This document shows positions 45,236 to 55,865 of a stretch of 64,000 nt of DNA, one piece after another. The first letter of the stretch is position 1, and every line of letters begins with the position of its first letter. Origin of the DNA: Cryptomeria japonica (taxonomy: Eukaryota; Streptophyta; Pinopsida; Cupressales; Cupressaceae). The DNA lies in the NCBI RefSeq assembly GCF_030272615.1, contig NC_081413.1, forward strand, positions 186,336,669 to 186,400,668, read 5' to 3'. The notes below the pieces were generated by a model, which saw only the letters and a list, made by a program, of their open reading frames with translations, was not told where the DNA came from and did not search any database. A program made the position numbers and the translations under genes.

Positions 45236-46178
45236 TGAGCATGATTGTCTTGAGTCTAAGTTGAAATATCTTGTCTTCTTTGTTTGTCAAAAGTTGAATT
45301 GTGTCTCATTTCAAAAACAAGACAAATTGATTCAAAACAAGGTTAAACACAAGAACATTTCATCCAACAAAGTTCAAAACACCTTCAAACATGGTTGTTA
45401 AACATTTTTCAAAATCTTGTCTCAACATTCATGTCACTTAGATTTAGGTCCTCCATTGTCCATACTTAGGGCTTAGAGCATCATTCTTGCATTCCACTTG
45501 GTCCATTTCATTTAGGTGTCCCCTTGCATGTCATTATTAGGTCTTCACTTAGGTGTCATATTGCATGTCCAACATTAGGTTCATCCTAGGTTTGCATTTT
45601 GTAAATTCATTGTCAACTACCAAGGTTAGGTTTCACCTAGGTCATACTCCTTTGCATATCAATAAGGCTCATCCATTTGCATATGTCCTCTTGCATTAGA
45701 GTAATACCTTTTCATAATTCAACCTTAGGTTTTGCCTTAGGTTGGCATTGTCATACATTTGTATTTGCATCTTTTTCGTCATAACATTAGGTCACATTTG
45801 CATACCCTAGGTCTCTTCATTAAGCTTAGGTCATTAGCATATCATATTAGGGTCATTTGCATAGTAATTGTCCCTTTGCATATAGTGTCAAAACTAGGTT
45901 TTGTCATACTTGAGTAATCCAAATCTTTGAATAAACCCTAAGTCATTGTTAGGAAGTCTAGACCTTGTCAAACTTTTGTCTTTTTGTCATCCATGTCATT
46001 TGGTCAAACCTAGCTTAGTATCCAAGCATATAGGGGAGACATTGTCATTTTGTCCTTTTGTCACTTGGTCCTTTTGTCCTTTGAGGTCTAGACATCATTT
46101 CAATTTCCTAAGGGTCTCATTTTTAGAATTGCATTCATGAGTTTGTCAAAATCTTGAAAAAACAACCAAAAACATAGG
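45236..46178. other. Leader of C with TTAGGT-like words
   Basis: No gene is supported. Degenerate words such as CATTAGGTTCATCCTAGG, CTTAGGTGTCATATTGCATG and TTGCATATGTCC recur from 45430 to 46100. They are irregular in spacing and not a telomere repeat. Confidence 0.6.
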
Positions 46179-49079
46179 TTGCATTATTGCCATAGATTAC
46201 AATTTTCATTTAGTTGCATATCATATATCATCCTTGAAAAATTCCAAAAAAATATTGCATTGCATAGTGACATGTCTATTGAAACAAGGTTTCAAGCACC
46301 AATGATGCAACAAAGTTTGACGTATCAACCGACAATGCAATCAAATTTTAATCCAAGGCAATCACAATTATATCCAACCCAACAACAAGGCAATATTGAT
46401 CAAACTTTTTATGATGAAACAAGTCTCCGAATACAAAAACTAGAGGAGAAACTAGCTCAAGAAAATGAGATTTTGGAACAAAGAGTGAAAAACATTGAGA
46501 AGAATAGATCACAAATGTCCAAAATGTTTCAAAAATTTCTAGGTCGAAATCCAAAGATTGAGCCAATTGATGTAAGATCTCTTCTTGAACGATCAAACAT
46601 ACCAGCTCTCCTCTCCCAAATAGAGATGATGAAACAATTTCAAGAAAAGAGACAACATCAATTTCAACATTATGTGCCTCCACAACAAGAACAAGAAGGT
46701 GTTTACTATCAATCAGATTTTCAACCAATACAACCAATGGTTCAACCAATTGTTCAACATATACAACCAATACAACCAATGGTCCAATTTCAACAATATG
46801 TCCAACCAACTATACAATGTCCACAAATGGTTCAACCAATGGTGGAATATCAATGTCAACAACCACAACCAAACATTCAAAAACAAAGGTTGCAGCACAC
46901 ACCAACCCAAGTTTCAAACATGTCAGAACAATTGAACCAAGTCCAATATCAAAACATGACACCAGACTAGAACCAACTCCTTGCCAAACAAGTTCAAATT
47001 CCAAATACAACCATGTCAAAACCTCGAAAGAAAGGTAACTTTATTGCAATGCTCTTAAGGAAATTACCAAGTGAGTTCTTTGAAGAAGATCAAGATAATA
47101 CAATTATGTCTAGAAATGCCTCATCCCCCCACAAACAAATTGACTCTGTAGTGGCATCTATCCCTACACCTTTAGAAGTTTCACAAGAACCTTCCACATT
47201 GTCCTCATCAAACAATACACCCAAGGATGCAATTACCCAAGGGCTATCCATAATTGATTGCCAAGACAATCCAATCCATGATGCACATCCTTGTCATGTT
47301 TCAGAAATACAAGACCCAATGCAACCATGCACTTTATTGCCATTACCTGTTTTAGAGGACCCCATTCGAAGTCCCTCTTCCTCATGTTCAAGCATTGATT
47401 CCTTGCCAGAATCCATCACAAATGTTCAAAGTGCATTTCCTTCATGCCAAAACATTGATCCCTTGTCAGAATCCCCCATGCATATCCAAAGTTCAACCCC
47501 ATGTCAAGAGGATAATTTAGAGCATGAAGAAATGTGTCTTAAAAAAAATCAAGATCAAGATCCTGAAACCTTATCATCCCATCCAATTGTTGACCAGGAC
47601 CCCATGTTCCCAGATGCTCACGATGATTCCCCTATTCTTGTCCATCCTATCCAAAGTCCTATTGACACTCCATTCTCCAAGCAAGATCAAGATATCCCGG
47701 TCCATCCAATCCAAAACGATCCCCTTCCATTTCATGAAAAAAATGTCCTTTCAAATCCCATTGACATTCCACTTCCTAAGAAAGATCAAGATATCCCTTC
47801 CATCCTTTCCGATGATCCCATTAAAAGTCCAGAGCAAAGCAACGTTAAAGAGGATTCCAATGATCTTCCTCCTTGTCAAGATCAAATTATTCCTTTAAAT
47901 CCTCCACAAGATCCTTTTGTTCCTCCATCTCCTTGTCTTAATGCTCCATATACACTCCAAGGTCTCATTTCTTTTGATGATCCCATTATTTCTCCCATTC
48001 CATTTCTTGAAGAACCAGTCATTGAACCATGTCCACTACACAATCCTAGTCTCCCTCGTGATCCTGGTCCCCCTAGTGATCCTGATACCCCTCATGATTC
48101 TAACATGTCAGTGCAATATGTTCATGAACCCTCGACATGCATAATGGGTTCTTCCACTATGGTACAATCCGATCCACTTCAAGATCTCATTATTTCTCTC
48201 ATATCATATCCACCTCATAATGGACTCGCGTCTTCTTCCCAAAGAAAAGAGTATCCTACAAGTCAAGATATTCATAAAGGCAAAGGAGTAGATCTCCATA
48301 AGAAAGAATCCCTCCATATCAAAGAAGATCTTAAGGGTCATGTCTACACAACTCACTCTCAAGACGTTGGTATCCCTCCATCAAACTCAAAACATACACC
48401 TTCCCCATCATACTTTCCATCCATCTTAGGTCCTTATATCCCTTCATCCTCTATGCAAGGTCAGCAAAGGCACACATCCTTGAGTAAATTTCATCAATCC
48501 AAAATAAGTCCATTTCATTCATATCCATCCATGCATTCCTTTCCCCCTCCAAGCAATTTGGATGCCAAGTATAAACGTCATAAGTCTAGCAATCCACATG
48601 TATTCAAGGATCAACATGTCCAATATAATCGACATGTCAAAACAAAGAACAATATGATCTATAAAGAAAAATATATATCCAAAAGGCCACAAAGGCCCAC
48701 TGAGAAAAATAAAGCAAAGTCAAAATATATATGGGTTCCTAAATCCCTTGTGCAAGCAATGCACTCCAAGGAACCACAAAAGCATGAAAAATAAAAAACC
48801 ATGTGGATCCCTAAGCGGCTCCTTGAAGCACAAAAGCCTAAAGAAACATCCAACTTGGCATCCAAAGTTGCTATTCCTCCATCCAACCCTCTCAAATTTG
48901 TTCCTCCATCACCTTCTTCATCCATTTTGGGCCCTTATGTCCCAAAATCCCAAGCTATTCCTCCATCCAAATCTCACAATCTGAGATCCATTTTTCCTCC
49001 ATCAATCCACCACCCATCAAGGTGTGTGCCAATGTTGATCTTGCCTTCATTTCCATCTGCTCAAGCCCAATTCTTCTAA
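46179..49079 (+). pseudogene. Long ORF of element C, product unknown
   Basis: A single frame of about 967 codons, interrupted only by a TAG at 46968 and a TAA at 48792. A likely start is the ATG at 46272 (MSIETRFQAP..), with an earlier in-frame ATG at 46179. Residues about 60-150 from that start include a coiled coil ('IQKLEEKLAQENEILEQRV') and 'FQKFLGRNPKIEPIDVRSLL'. Then comes a Gln/Pro/Val repeat ('QPIQPMVQPIVQ'). From 47013 on the protein is Pro/Ser/Asp-rich with repeats such as 'PLPKKDQDIP' and 'FLGPYIPSS'-like 'SILGPYVPKS'. Near the end 'YIWVPKSLVQAM' and 'MWIPKRLLEAQ' are related. I recognise no zinc knuckle, protease or RT. By position it replaces gag and may be a structural protein. 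Confidence 0.6.
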
Positions 49080-49390
49080 TACCCTATCCATTATCCAATG
49101 CATATTTTCCATCCTTCGATCCCTTTGATCCCATCCTTTGCATAAATCCTCGCCTTAGTTTCATCTTATTTTCCATGTCCTTATCCTACCAACGTCTTTG
49201 AGCATGCTTTTAAAGGTCATGGTCCATTTTTTTCAAGGCTACTATCCAAACAAAAAGATGTTTGAGTCCTTCTTTCATCCCCTATCATGTGTCCATCTTC
49301 TATTGAAAAAGTCAAAATACAAAAAAAAAAACTGAAAATAAAAGTGAGAAAAAAAAAGACAAAAGAAATAAAGTAAAGCAAAAATAATTC

Positions 49391-49470
49391 ATCCACTGGT
49401 GAAAACCTGGCAAACAGGTGCCTTGGGCAAGTACCATGATGAAAACCTAGCCAACAGGCGTCATGCGTAA
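49391..49470 (+). other. Twin GGTGAAAACC hairpins of C
   Basis: Hairpin 1: GGTG (49398-49401), AAAA, CCTG (49406-49409), loop GCAAA, CAGG (49415-49418), TGCC. Hairpin 2: CATGATG (49435-49441), AAAA, CCT..AGG, CGTCATG (49459-49465). Compared with A, both inner stems have changed on both sides. It lies about 310 bp after the ORF end. Confidence 0.75.
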
Positions 49471-51371
49471 TCTATGAGCTTCTTGCATACCACACTTGGG
49501 GGTAGGTCTCCTCCTTCATATCCTATTGCCCTTCATTATCCTATTGAACCCCTGTCATTACCCTCCATTATTCTATTGTCCCTCAAGTCCAGTTTCCCTT
49601 TCCACCTTTGATCTTGACAAGGCTGAGGATCATCATGAGCATCATGCATCTTGTTTGTAGCTTTCAGTCTATCATAGCTTTTGGTCATTTATCCATTTGC
49701 TTATTATAACCTTTCATCCATATTCCCTAGCTTATTGCAACTTTCTGCCACTATCCCTTAGCCTACCCCGACCTTCAGTCCATGTCCCTTATCCATTCTT
49801 GGTCTTGCTTATCCTATCCATATCTTATCACTATCCATACACTCTTTTTCATTCCTTGATCTTGATCTGACATAAGGACGCAAAATTTAAACATGGTTTC
49901 AAACACCTCTTGACATGTCCCTCATGCCATGTCACTGCTTTACATTGTCATATCCAGTCTCTTGTCCCATCACGCAATAGCCCTTGGAAATTGCATCCGT
50001 ATTGTCTCCATAATAAAAGGCCTTTGTCTTCCCTCTATCCACCATCATTTCAGAAAGCCTATTTATTCACCTGTCATATTCCTTGCCTTGCTAGACACTG
50101 GGGGCAAAAATAAAAAAAATTGAATAATGTCCTGAAAAAAATTTAAAAAAAATCATATAATGTCTTGAAAAAATCATAAAAATTGAATAATGTCCTGAAA
50201 AAATCCAAAAAATAAAATAACGTCCTGAAATAATCCAAAAAAATCAAACAAAGTCCTGAAAAAATGAACACAAAAAAATTGTAAAAACTCGAAAAGCAAA
50301 ACAAAAAAAATATATCCTCTTTGTGCATAAGACAAATCACTGAGCATCCCTCCGATGACACACAATCACACACTATGCTTTACTGCAAATCACGCCTTAA
50401 TAGATAAACTTTTTCAATCAAACTAGACATTCAAACTGATCACAATTGTCATATCAATCGAACGTCAGCATCAATATCATTTGACTTTGTCACTACTATC
50501 ATGGGTCTTATACAGGGTGTGGTATACTCGAAACCAGACTGTGTCCTGTCTTAGACGGGGTACCGCATGTCCTGAAACCAGACAGCATGATCGTCCTATC
50601 AACACTTTCAACTTTTGACAATGAAGATCAAGATGTTTGTTTGACTTGTTGGAATTTGTGAGTCTTATCTTTTTACTGATTTATCTTTGGCTTCGATCAT
50701 GTTCCTATGTTGCTCGATGATGTCACTGAGTGATTTAGAGTGACCGAGATGGTTCATGGTCCTTTTATTTTTTGTTGTGATTGTTGTTTGTCTACAATGT
50801 GTCTGTCTTTTGCAAAAAGGGTTGCATTTCAGCTCTGGCCTTCCATGCCATGATGCTACACATCCATTTTGCTACATTAAAATAAAGGTTCTCACCTACA
50901 AAGTGCATTACTGAAAGCAAGTTTTTTTCTTCGTCTCTAACTGTCCTCTATCTCATTTCTTCTTACTAACATTTCTTCCATCAGTTTGGATAGTCAGTTC
51001 AGTCTAGTGCGATTTCCCCAAACACATATGCTGCATCCTGCATTCCTTGGTTAGTACATTTGCATTACATCAAGCCTCACATCAAGCATTTTATCCATTT
51101 CATATTATAAATGCATCAAAAACACATAAAAAAATATATCCATACATGTTCCACAATAATACATAAACAGTGCATACACCATCCCTACATGGAAATTAAC
51201 ATAAAGTCATAACACATTGCATCCCATCATATCAATGCATATCATATCATATATCCACATCATATCGGAGTACAAAATTGGACTCTCTGTCCTAAGTATG
51301 GCCCGCAGGCTGACTAAAAAATATCACACTACATAATGTCAACTGTCTGTCATAAGGAGTACATGCCTCTA
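49471..51371. other. Sense/antisense intergenic region of C
   Basis: No gene is supported. Pyrimidine-rich sequence to 49870 has repeated CTTATTA/CTTATTGCA words. 50100-50300 is an A-rich tandem repeat. Around 50510-50600 are two copies of CGAAACCAGAC/TGAAACCAGAC. From 51040 to 51260 it is AT-rich with CATATC words before the antisense gene's 3' end. Confidence 0.6.
50105..50310. repeat. A-rich tandem repeat, about 30-bp unit
   Basis: About six copies of AATAATGTCCTGAAAAAAT with variable A-rich spacers (GTCCTGAAAAAATCCAAAAA). It makes Phe-rich open frames on the minus strand that are not genes. Confidence 0.85.
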
Positions 51372-53618
51372 TCACTGGGTGCTCCCTCTGTCCTCCTCAT
51401 CCCTACCATGTCTCAAGGATGATGTCCCTCCTGTCCAAGGTCCTGGCTGTGGTGGTCTCATAGGTCCACTCACCCCCATGCTGCTCAATGACCTCCGAGA
51501 GCGTGCCCTGCTCTCTATCCTCGATCGTGCCCGATATGAAGCTGCTCTCTGCTCTGGTGGAACTACACTCTCATATAGTGTCCTCCAATGGCGTATCTCC
51601 TCTCTGGTCTCTACCAACATCTGTGCCATCTCACGTGCACTGGCATCCCTAATCGACCCAATATACTCAGTGACTCTCTGTTCTTCTCGCTGTGCCTGAG
51701 CTATTGCTATATCTCAAGCCGCTGTAAGTCTGGCTATCTCTGCTCTGAACTGATCCTGCTCTATCCTCAAGATGGCATTCTATCTCTCTAAAGTCACAAT
51801 GTGATCATGCTGACTCGCTATGGTCGCCCTGCACATCTCCATCTCCTCTATGCTAGCTGTCTCCAGCTCTATGGGTATATTCTGCAATGCCTCTTGCTCG
51901 GCTGAATCTGGCTCATAATCGTCATCCCCCTCATCATCTTCATCCTCGTCATCCCCCTCATCCTCTCCATCCTCATCCTCCTCATCCTCATCGTCTCCCT
52001 CCTCCTCTCCTGTAAGTGGGAAGTCCTCCTGTCTCCTCGATACTGGAATATCAGGATCTGTCAATGGCACTGGCCGTCGTCGTGCAAACCATCTCTCATA
52101 CTCCTCTGTCATCTCGACGTCCTCCACATCTAATCTCCAATCCCACTGTCTCTACTGTAGCTATGTGAAGTCAGCATATGCTATGTGTGGCTGAATCTTA
52201 CTCCCCCACTGACTCGTCTCTCTGTGAGATCAAGCAAAGTGTGCAGTCCTCCTAGGTACATCCTGCCTCTCTCCAAACTGTCGTCTGACTCTCTTTCGCA
52301 GGTACATCTCAATCACTCTCTGGCGATTCACTGGTCGCCCAATCAGGTACCTCTCCTATCTACAATACGGTAGCTCATCACTATCATTTGACCATCCAGG
52401 GCAATCACGATATGGCCTCCATGTGAACTTTCTCAGTCTGTCTAGCTCGTGTCGCCAATACAATATGTATCCAAACAGACCCTGTCTCAGTGCTCCCCCA
52501 TAGCAGTACACATATGATCGATGTGGTAATACCTGTCTCTCTGCAATCGGTCGACATATGGCTATGTGCTCGAATGCCCATACTTGTAGCAATGTGACTC
52601 CACAGCTCAAAGTCTGCACTCCCTGATATGCTATCTGATGCAACTGAAAATATAGCATAGCCAGTACACATGGTCCCCATGCGTACACCGTCCCCTCTAT
52701 CGCCATCCGCTCTAGCACTCTTCCCCATCCAATCAGGAATCCATGTCCTCGTATGTCTCCTGCTAGTAGGCATGCTATAACCACAGCTATCACCACATAT
52801 CGTCGATCATACTCTGATGCCATGGTCTCCCAGCCAATCTCCCTCTCTATGATATCTAGATCATCTGTGTCGCACTCAAATAATCTACACAACGCATCTC
52901 TCCCTGTCAGTGGGTCATACTCTACCATCTCTCCATGAATCGGAATGCAGAGGATACGCCATACATCCTCTAGTGTCACAATCGCCTCTCCAGTCGCTAG
53001 ATGGAAAGAGGAAGTCTCCGAATGCCATCGCTTTGCCAATGCGCTAAGCAGTCCTGTGTTTGCCCTAATCTCAGGTATGAATGTGATATAGTATATCCCA
53101 AGTCCTACTCATGTATCTCTGTCCGTGCTCCTGAGTCTATGTCGTAGCATGAAGCAGTTTGGTCGGTTCTCCCGCGTGATCAATGGATACTGTTGACTCT
53201 GCATCACAATTGGGGCATATTTTGTTAGTTTTAGGGTTTGCTCCTACGGGTTGCATTTCCTCATTTCATGTCTAAATCAGGGTGTTTCTAATCTATTCTG
53301 ACCTATCATACCCTTATCCCCCCTTTTCGGATCATTTGCATGCCATTTTTGACCAAATTAGGGTTTACACTGCACAATTGCGCCTGTGTAACACAACCTG
53401 CGCCTGTGTCCCCTACACAAGCACAAAATTTTCCCTACACAAGCGCATAAGTCACTTTCTGCATTCTCTGTGGGCCCCGCAATGTCCCACAAGCAAGTCA
53501 AATTCATAAAATTAAAAATATGGGTTTTTGAGATACATACCACTGCTCCCGCATCGTTTGGTCGTCTGTATGTGCGTACACGTTCTCCGAGGTGATCTAC
53601 CATTGGAATGTTCGCCAT
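51372..53618 (-). pseudogene. Antisense two-exon plant mobile domain gene of C (broken)
   Basis: Exon 1 is 53618-53541 (26 codons, MANIPMVDHLGERVRTYRRP.., ending DAGAV). The donor GTATGT is at 53540-53535. The acceptor is ATGCAG with exon 2 starting at 53198 (or CAACAG, exon 2 at 53189); both keep phase 0, and the intron is about 342 nt. Exon 2 has the plant mobile domain core: 'GLLSALAKRWHSETSSFHL', 'VTLEDVWRILCIPIHGEM', 'LIGWGRVLERM' and 'YAWGPCVLAMLYFQLHQ'. A long Glu/Asp tract (about 52015-51915), a coiled-coil segment 'ETASIEEMEMCRATIAS' and an Arg/Ser-rich tail ending at 51372 follow. One frame runs from 53204 to 51372 with stops near 53105, 52356, 52150, 51780 and 51705. The protein is diverged from A and B but has the same architecture. 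Confidence 0.83.
53370..53450. repeat. GCGCCTGTG motifs in the antisense intron (C)
   Basis: Two ATTGCGCCTGTGTAAC-like words on the plus strand, then two ACACAAGCGC-like words that read GCGCTTGTG on the minus strand. The cluster is small and mixed in orientation, unlike the larger uniform clusters in A and B. Confidence 0.65.
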
Positions 53619-53697
53619 CTCTCTGCAAGTGTCCTTTTCCAAAGCAACAAATTCTCCTCTTTGGCTAGTGCAAATGAGAAATTTTCACTCTCTTTGC

Positions 53698-53707
53698 CTC
53701 ATTTATA
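53698..53707 (-). promoter_or_regulatory. TATA box of the antisense gene of C
   Basis: TATAAATGAG on the minus strand, 80 bp upstream of the exon 1 ATG at 53618. A duplicate lies 1883 bp to the right. Confidence 0.6.
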
Positions 53708-53936
53708 GATCTTTGTCAGTGCATAGATGGACGTGCACCCTCTCCATCTTATGCTGGTCACGGTCTTTTGCATCATCAATTGCTTGTCCTTTGTGTATTC
53801 GATCTCCGATTGTTGGTCCTTTTGATCCTATCATTTTTATCGATCAATTGGCCTCTTTTCTACATGTTTCCGGCCAATTCCTCAAGGGGGCATGCATATG
53901 TCATTATCAGTTGTCTGGGGCATTTTCATTATTGTT

Positions 53937-53982
53937 CTTTGAAACAATGCTTAAAATCGCATTGTCTCAAAGAGGGGCAAAA
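53937..53982 (+). other. Polypurine tract and hairpin of C, internal copy
   Basis: Arms CTTTGAAACAATGC (53937-53950) and GCATTGTCTCAAAG (53959-53972) pair over 14 bp with one mismatch. The tract AAAGAGGGGCAAAA (53969-53982) overlaps the second arm and abuts the partial LTR. The G-rich CTCAAGGGGGCATG lies near 53881. Confidence 0.75.
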
Positions 53983-55322
53983 TGTAGACACCTAAAAATG
54001 GTCAACGCTTGTGGAATCGTACTTTAACATTTGCGCATTGCCTTATTTTAGGGTTTTTGTGTTGCATTAACATTTCTCCTATGTCACGCACTTGGTCTTT
54101 ATCATTTGCGAGCATTGAGTCCTCCTTTTGCATTCTTCATTTGTCTCGCTCTCGAATTTGGTCTTGTCGATAACAATATTTGTCATGATTTTGGTCAATC
54201 TTATCCTGTCGCATGAATGTGCGTATTCATTTGTCATCATTTTGGACATCGTCAATCCTAATTAGGGTTTTGTCCTCTTATCAATCTTGTCATCATGCGA
54301 TCAATTTGTCATCGATCGTTGTCGTTTTCAATCTTATTATCTTGCGATCGATTTGTCATCGATCCTTGTCTTTTGATCAATTTGTCATCGATCTTGTTGT
54401 CTTGTGATCGATTTGTCATCGATCGTTGACATTTTCAATCTGGTCGTTTTGCAATCTATTTTATCATCAATCCTTGTCTTCTTATCAATTTTGTCATTTT
54501 TGCAATCAATTTGTCATCAATCGTCGTCTTTCTCAATTGTGTCAATTTGGATCAATTAGTCATTGTTCCTCATCAATTGGCGCATTTATTAATCAAATCG
54601 TTGGCATTGGTGTTTTGTTAATCAGAATCATGATCAAATCGAATCGATATCAATTATCTTTTGTCAAGACCTAATTGCCATTCTTGCATTTTCTAATTCA
54701 TCTTTTAGGGTTTCACGATTTTATTCATTTAACCCTGTTTGACATTTCCCCCTCTAGGATTAATAAATTATTTATTTATCCTAAGTCTTCGTGTCACAAT
54801 TAAATGTTTATTTAATTGGCTAACTAATTATTCCTCTTTTTGTGAATTAATTAATAAATGACAAATTATTAATTGATTTACCTAATTTCTAATTCCTAAT
54901 TTCCTAATTTTTCATCAATTTCTAATTCCTAATTTCCTAATTTCTATTTCATCTATTTTTCAATTCTCTCCTATTTTTCTCCTAATTTCATGGGAATGAC
55001 ATTTCAATTTGTCATAATTTGTCATAATTGACAATCAATCAATTTTTGACATAGAAATTTGTCATAATTTTGTCATGAATTATCAATCAATCAATCTTGC
55101 ATAGAAAGTGCAAATTTGTCATAATTTGTCATAATTGACATTCTTGATTTGCAATTTCCATTCGAATCTCTTCATACTAATTTGATCTTTTCTCCAATTT
55201 GTCTATAAATTGGATGAATTTCTTCAATCCCAACTAATCACTTTTTCGAATCGATCCCCGAATCAATCACGCTTCAAGTATTCTTGCGCTACTATCTTGT
55301 CTACTTGCTTTCATCTCATGTG
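53983..55322 (+). repeat. Internal partial LTR of C (1340 bp)
   Basis: Starts TGTAGACACCTAAAAATGG and matches the 5' LTR almost base for base, stopping at a point equal to 43592, so about 240 bp of the 3' end are missing. For example CCCTGTTTGACATTTCCCCC is identical to the 5' LTR, while the terminal LTR has CCTTGTGTGTCATTTCTTCC. Confidence 0.92.
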
Positions 55323-55423
55323 AAAGTGCAGAAGTCACTTTCTGCGTTCTCTGTGGGCCCCGCAATGTCCTGCAAGCAAGTCAAATTCATAAAATTGAAA
55401 ATATGGGTTTTTGAGATACATAC

Positions 55424-55501
55424 CACTGCTCCCGCTTCATTCAGTCGTCTGTATGTGCGGACACGTTCTCCGAGGTGATCTGCCATTGGAATGTTCGCCA
55501 T
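55424..55501 (-). pseudogene. Orphan duplicate of antisense exon 1 (C)
   Basis: A second exon 1: MANIPMADHLGERVRTYRRL..NEAGAV, followed by the same GTATGT donor. It was made by the 1883-bp duplication and has its own TATA copy near 55585. No exon 2 lies directly behind it. A transcript from here could still reach the acceptor at 53199 by reading through the partial LTR. Confidence 0.75.
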
Positions 55502-55819
55502 CTCTCTGCAAGTGTCCTTTTCTAGAGCAACAAATTCTCCTCTTTGGCTAGTGCAAATGAGCAATTTTCACTCTCTTTGCCTCATTTATAGATCTTTGTC
55601 AGTGCATAGATGGATGTGCACCCTCTCCATCTTATGCTGGTCGCGGTCTTTTGCATCATCAATTGCTTGTCCTTTTTGTATCCGATCTCCGATTGTCGGT
55701 CCGTTTGATCCCATCATTTTTATCGATCAATTGGCCTCTTTTCTGCATGTTTTTGGCCAATTCCTCGAGGGGGCATGCATATGTCATTATCAGTTGTTTG
55801 GGGCATTTTCATTATCATT

Positions 55820-55865
55820 CTTTGAAACAACGCTTAAAATCACATTGTCTCAAAGAGGGGCAAAA
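55820..55865 (+). other. Polypurine tract and hairpin of C, terminal copy
   Basis: Arms CTTTGAAACAACGC and (A)CATTGTCTCAAAG, then AAAGAGGGGCAAAA at 55852-55865. This copy abuts the terminal 3' LTR and was presumably the one used. Confidence 0.75.

Noticed and set aside
45430-46100. Telomere-like TTAGGT repeats
   Set aside because: Spacing and sequence are irregular; not the plant TTTAGGG repeat.
46348-46910. Minus-strand frames opposite C's ORF, rich in Leu/Val/Trp
   Set aside because: They mirror the Gln/Pro-rich sense repeats and have no promoter or family features.
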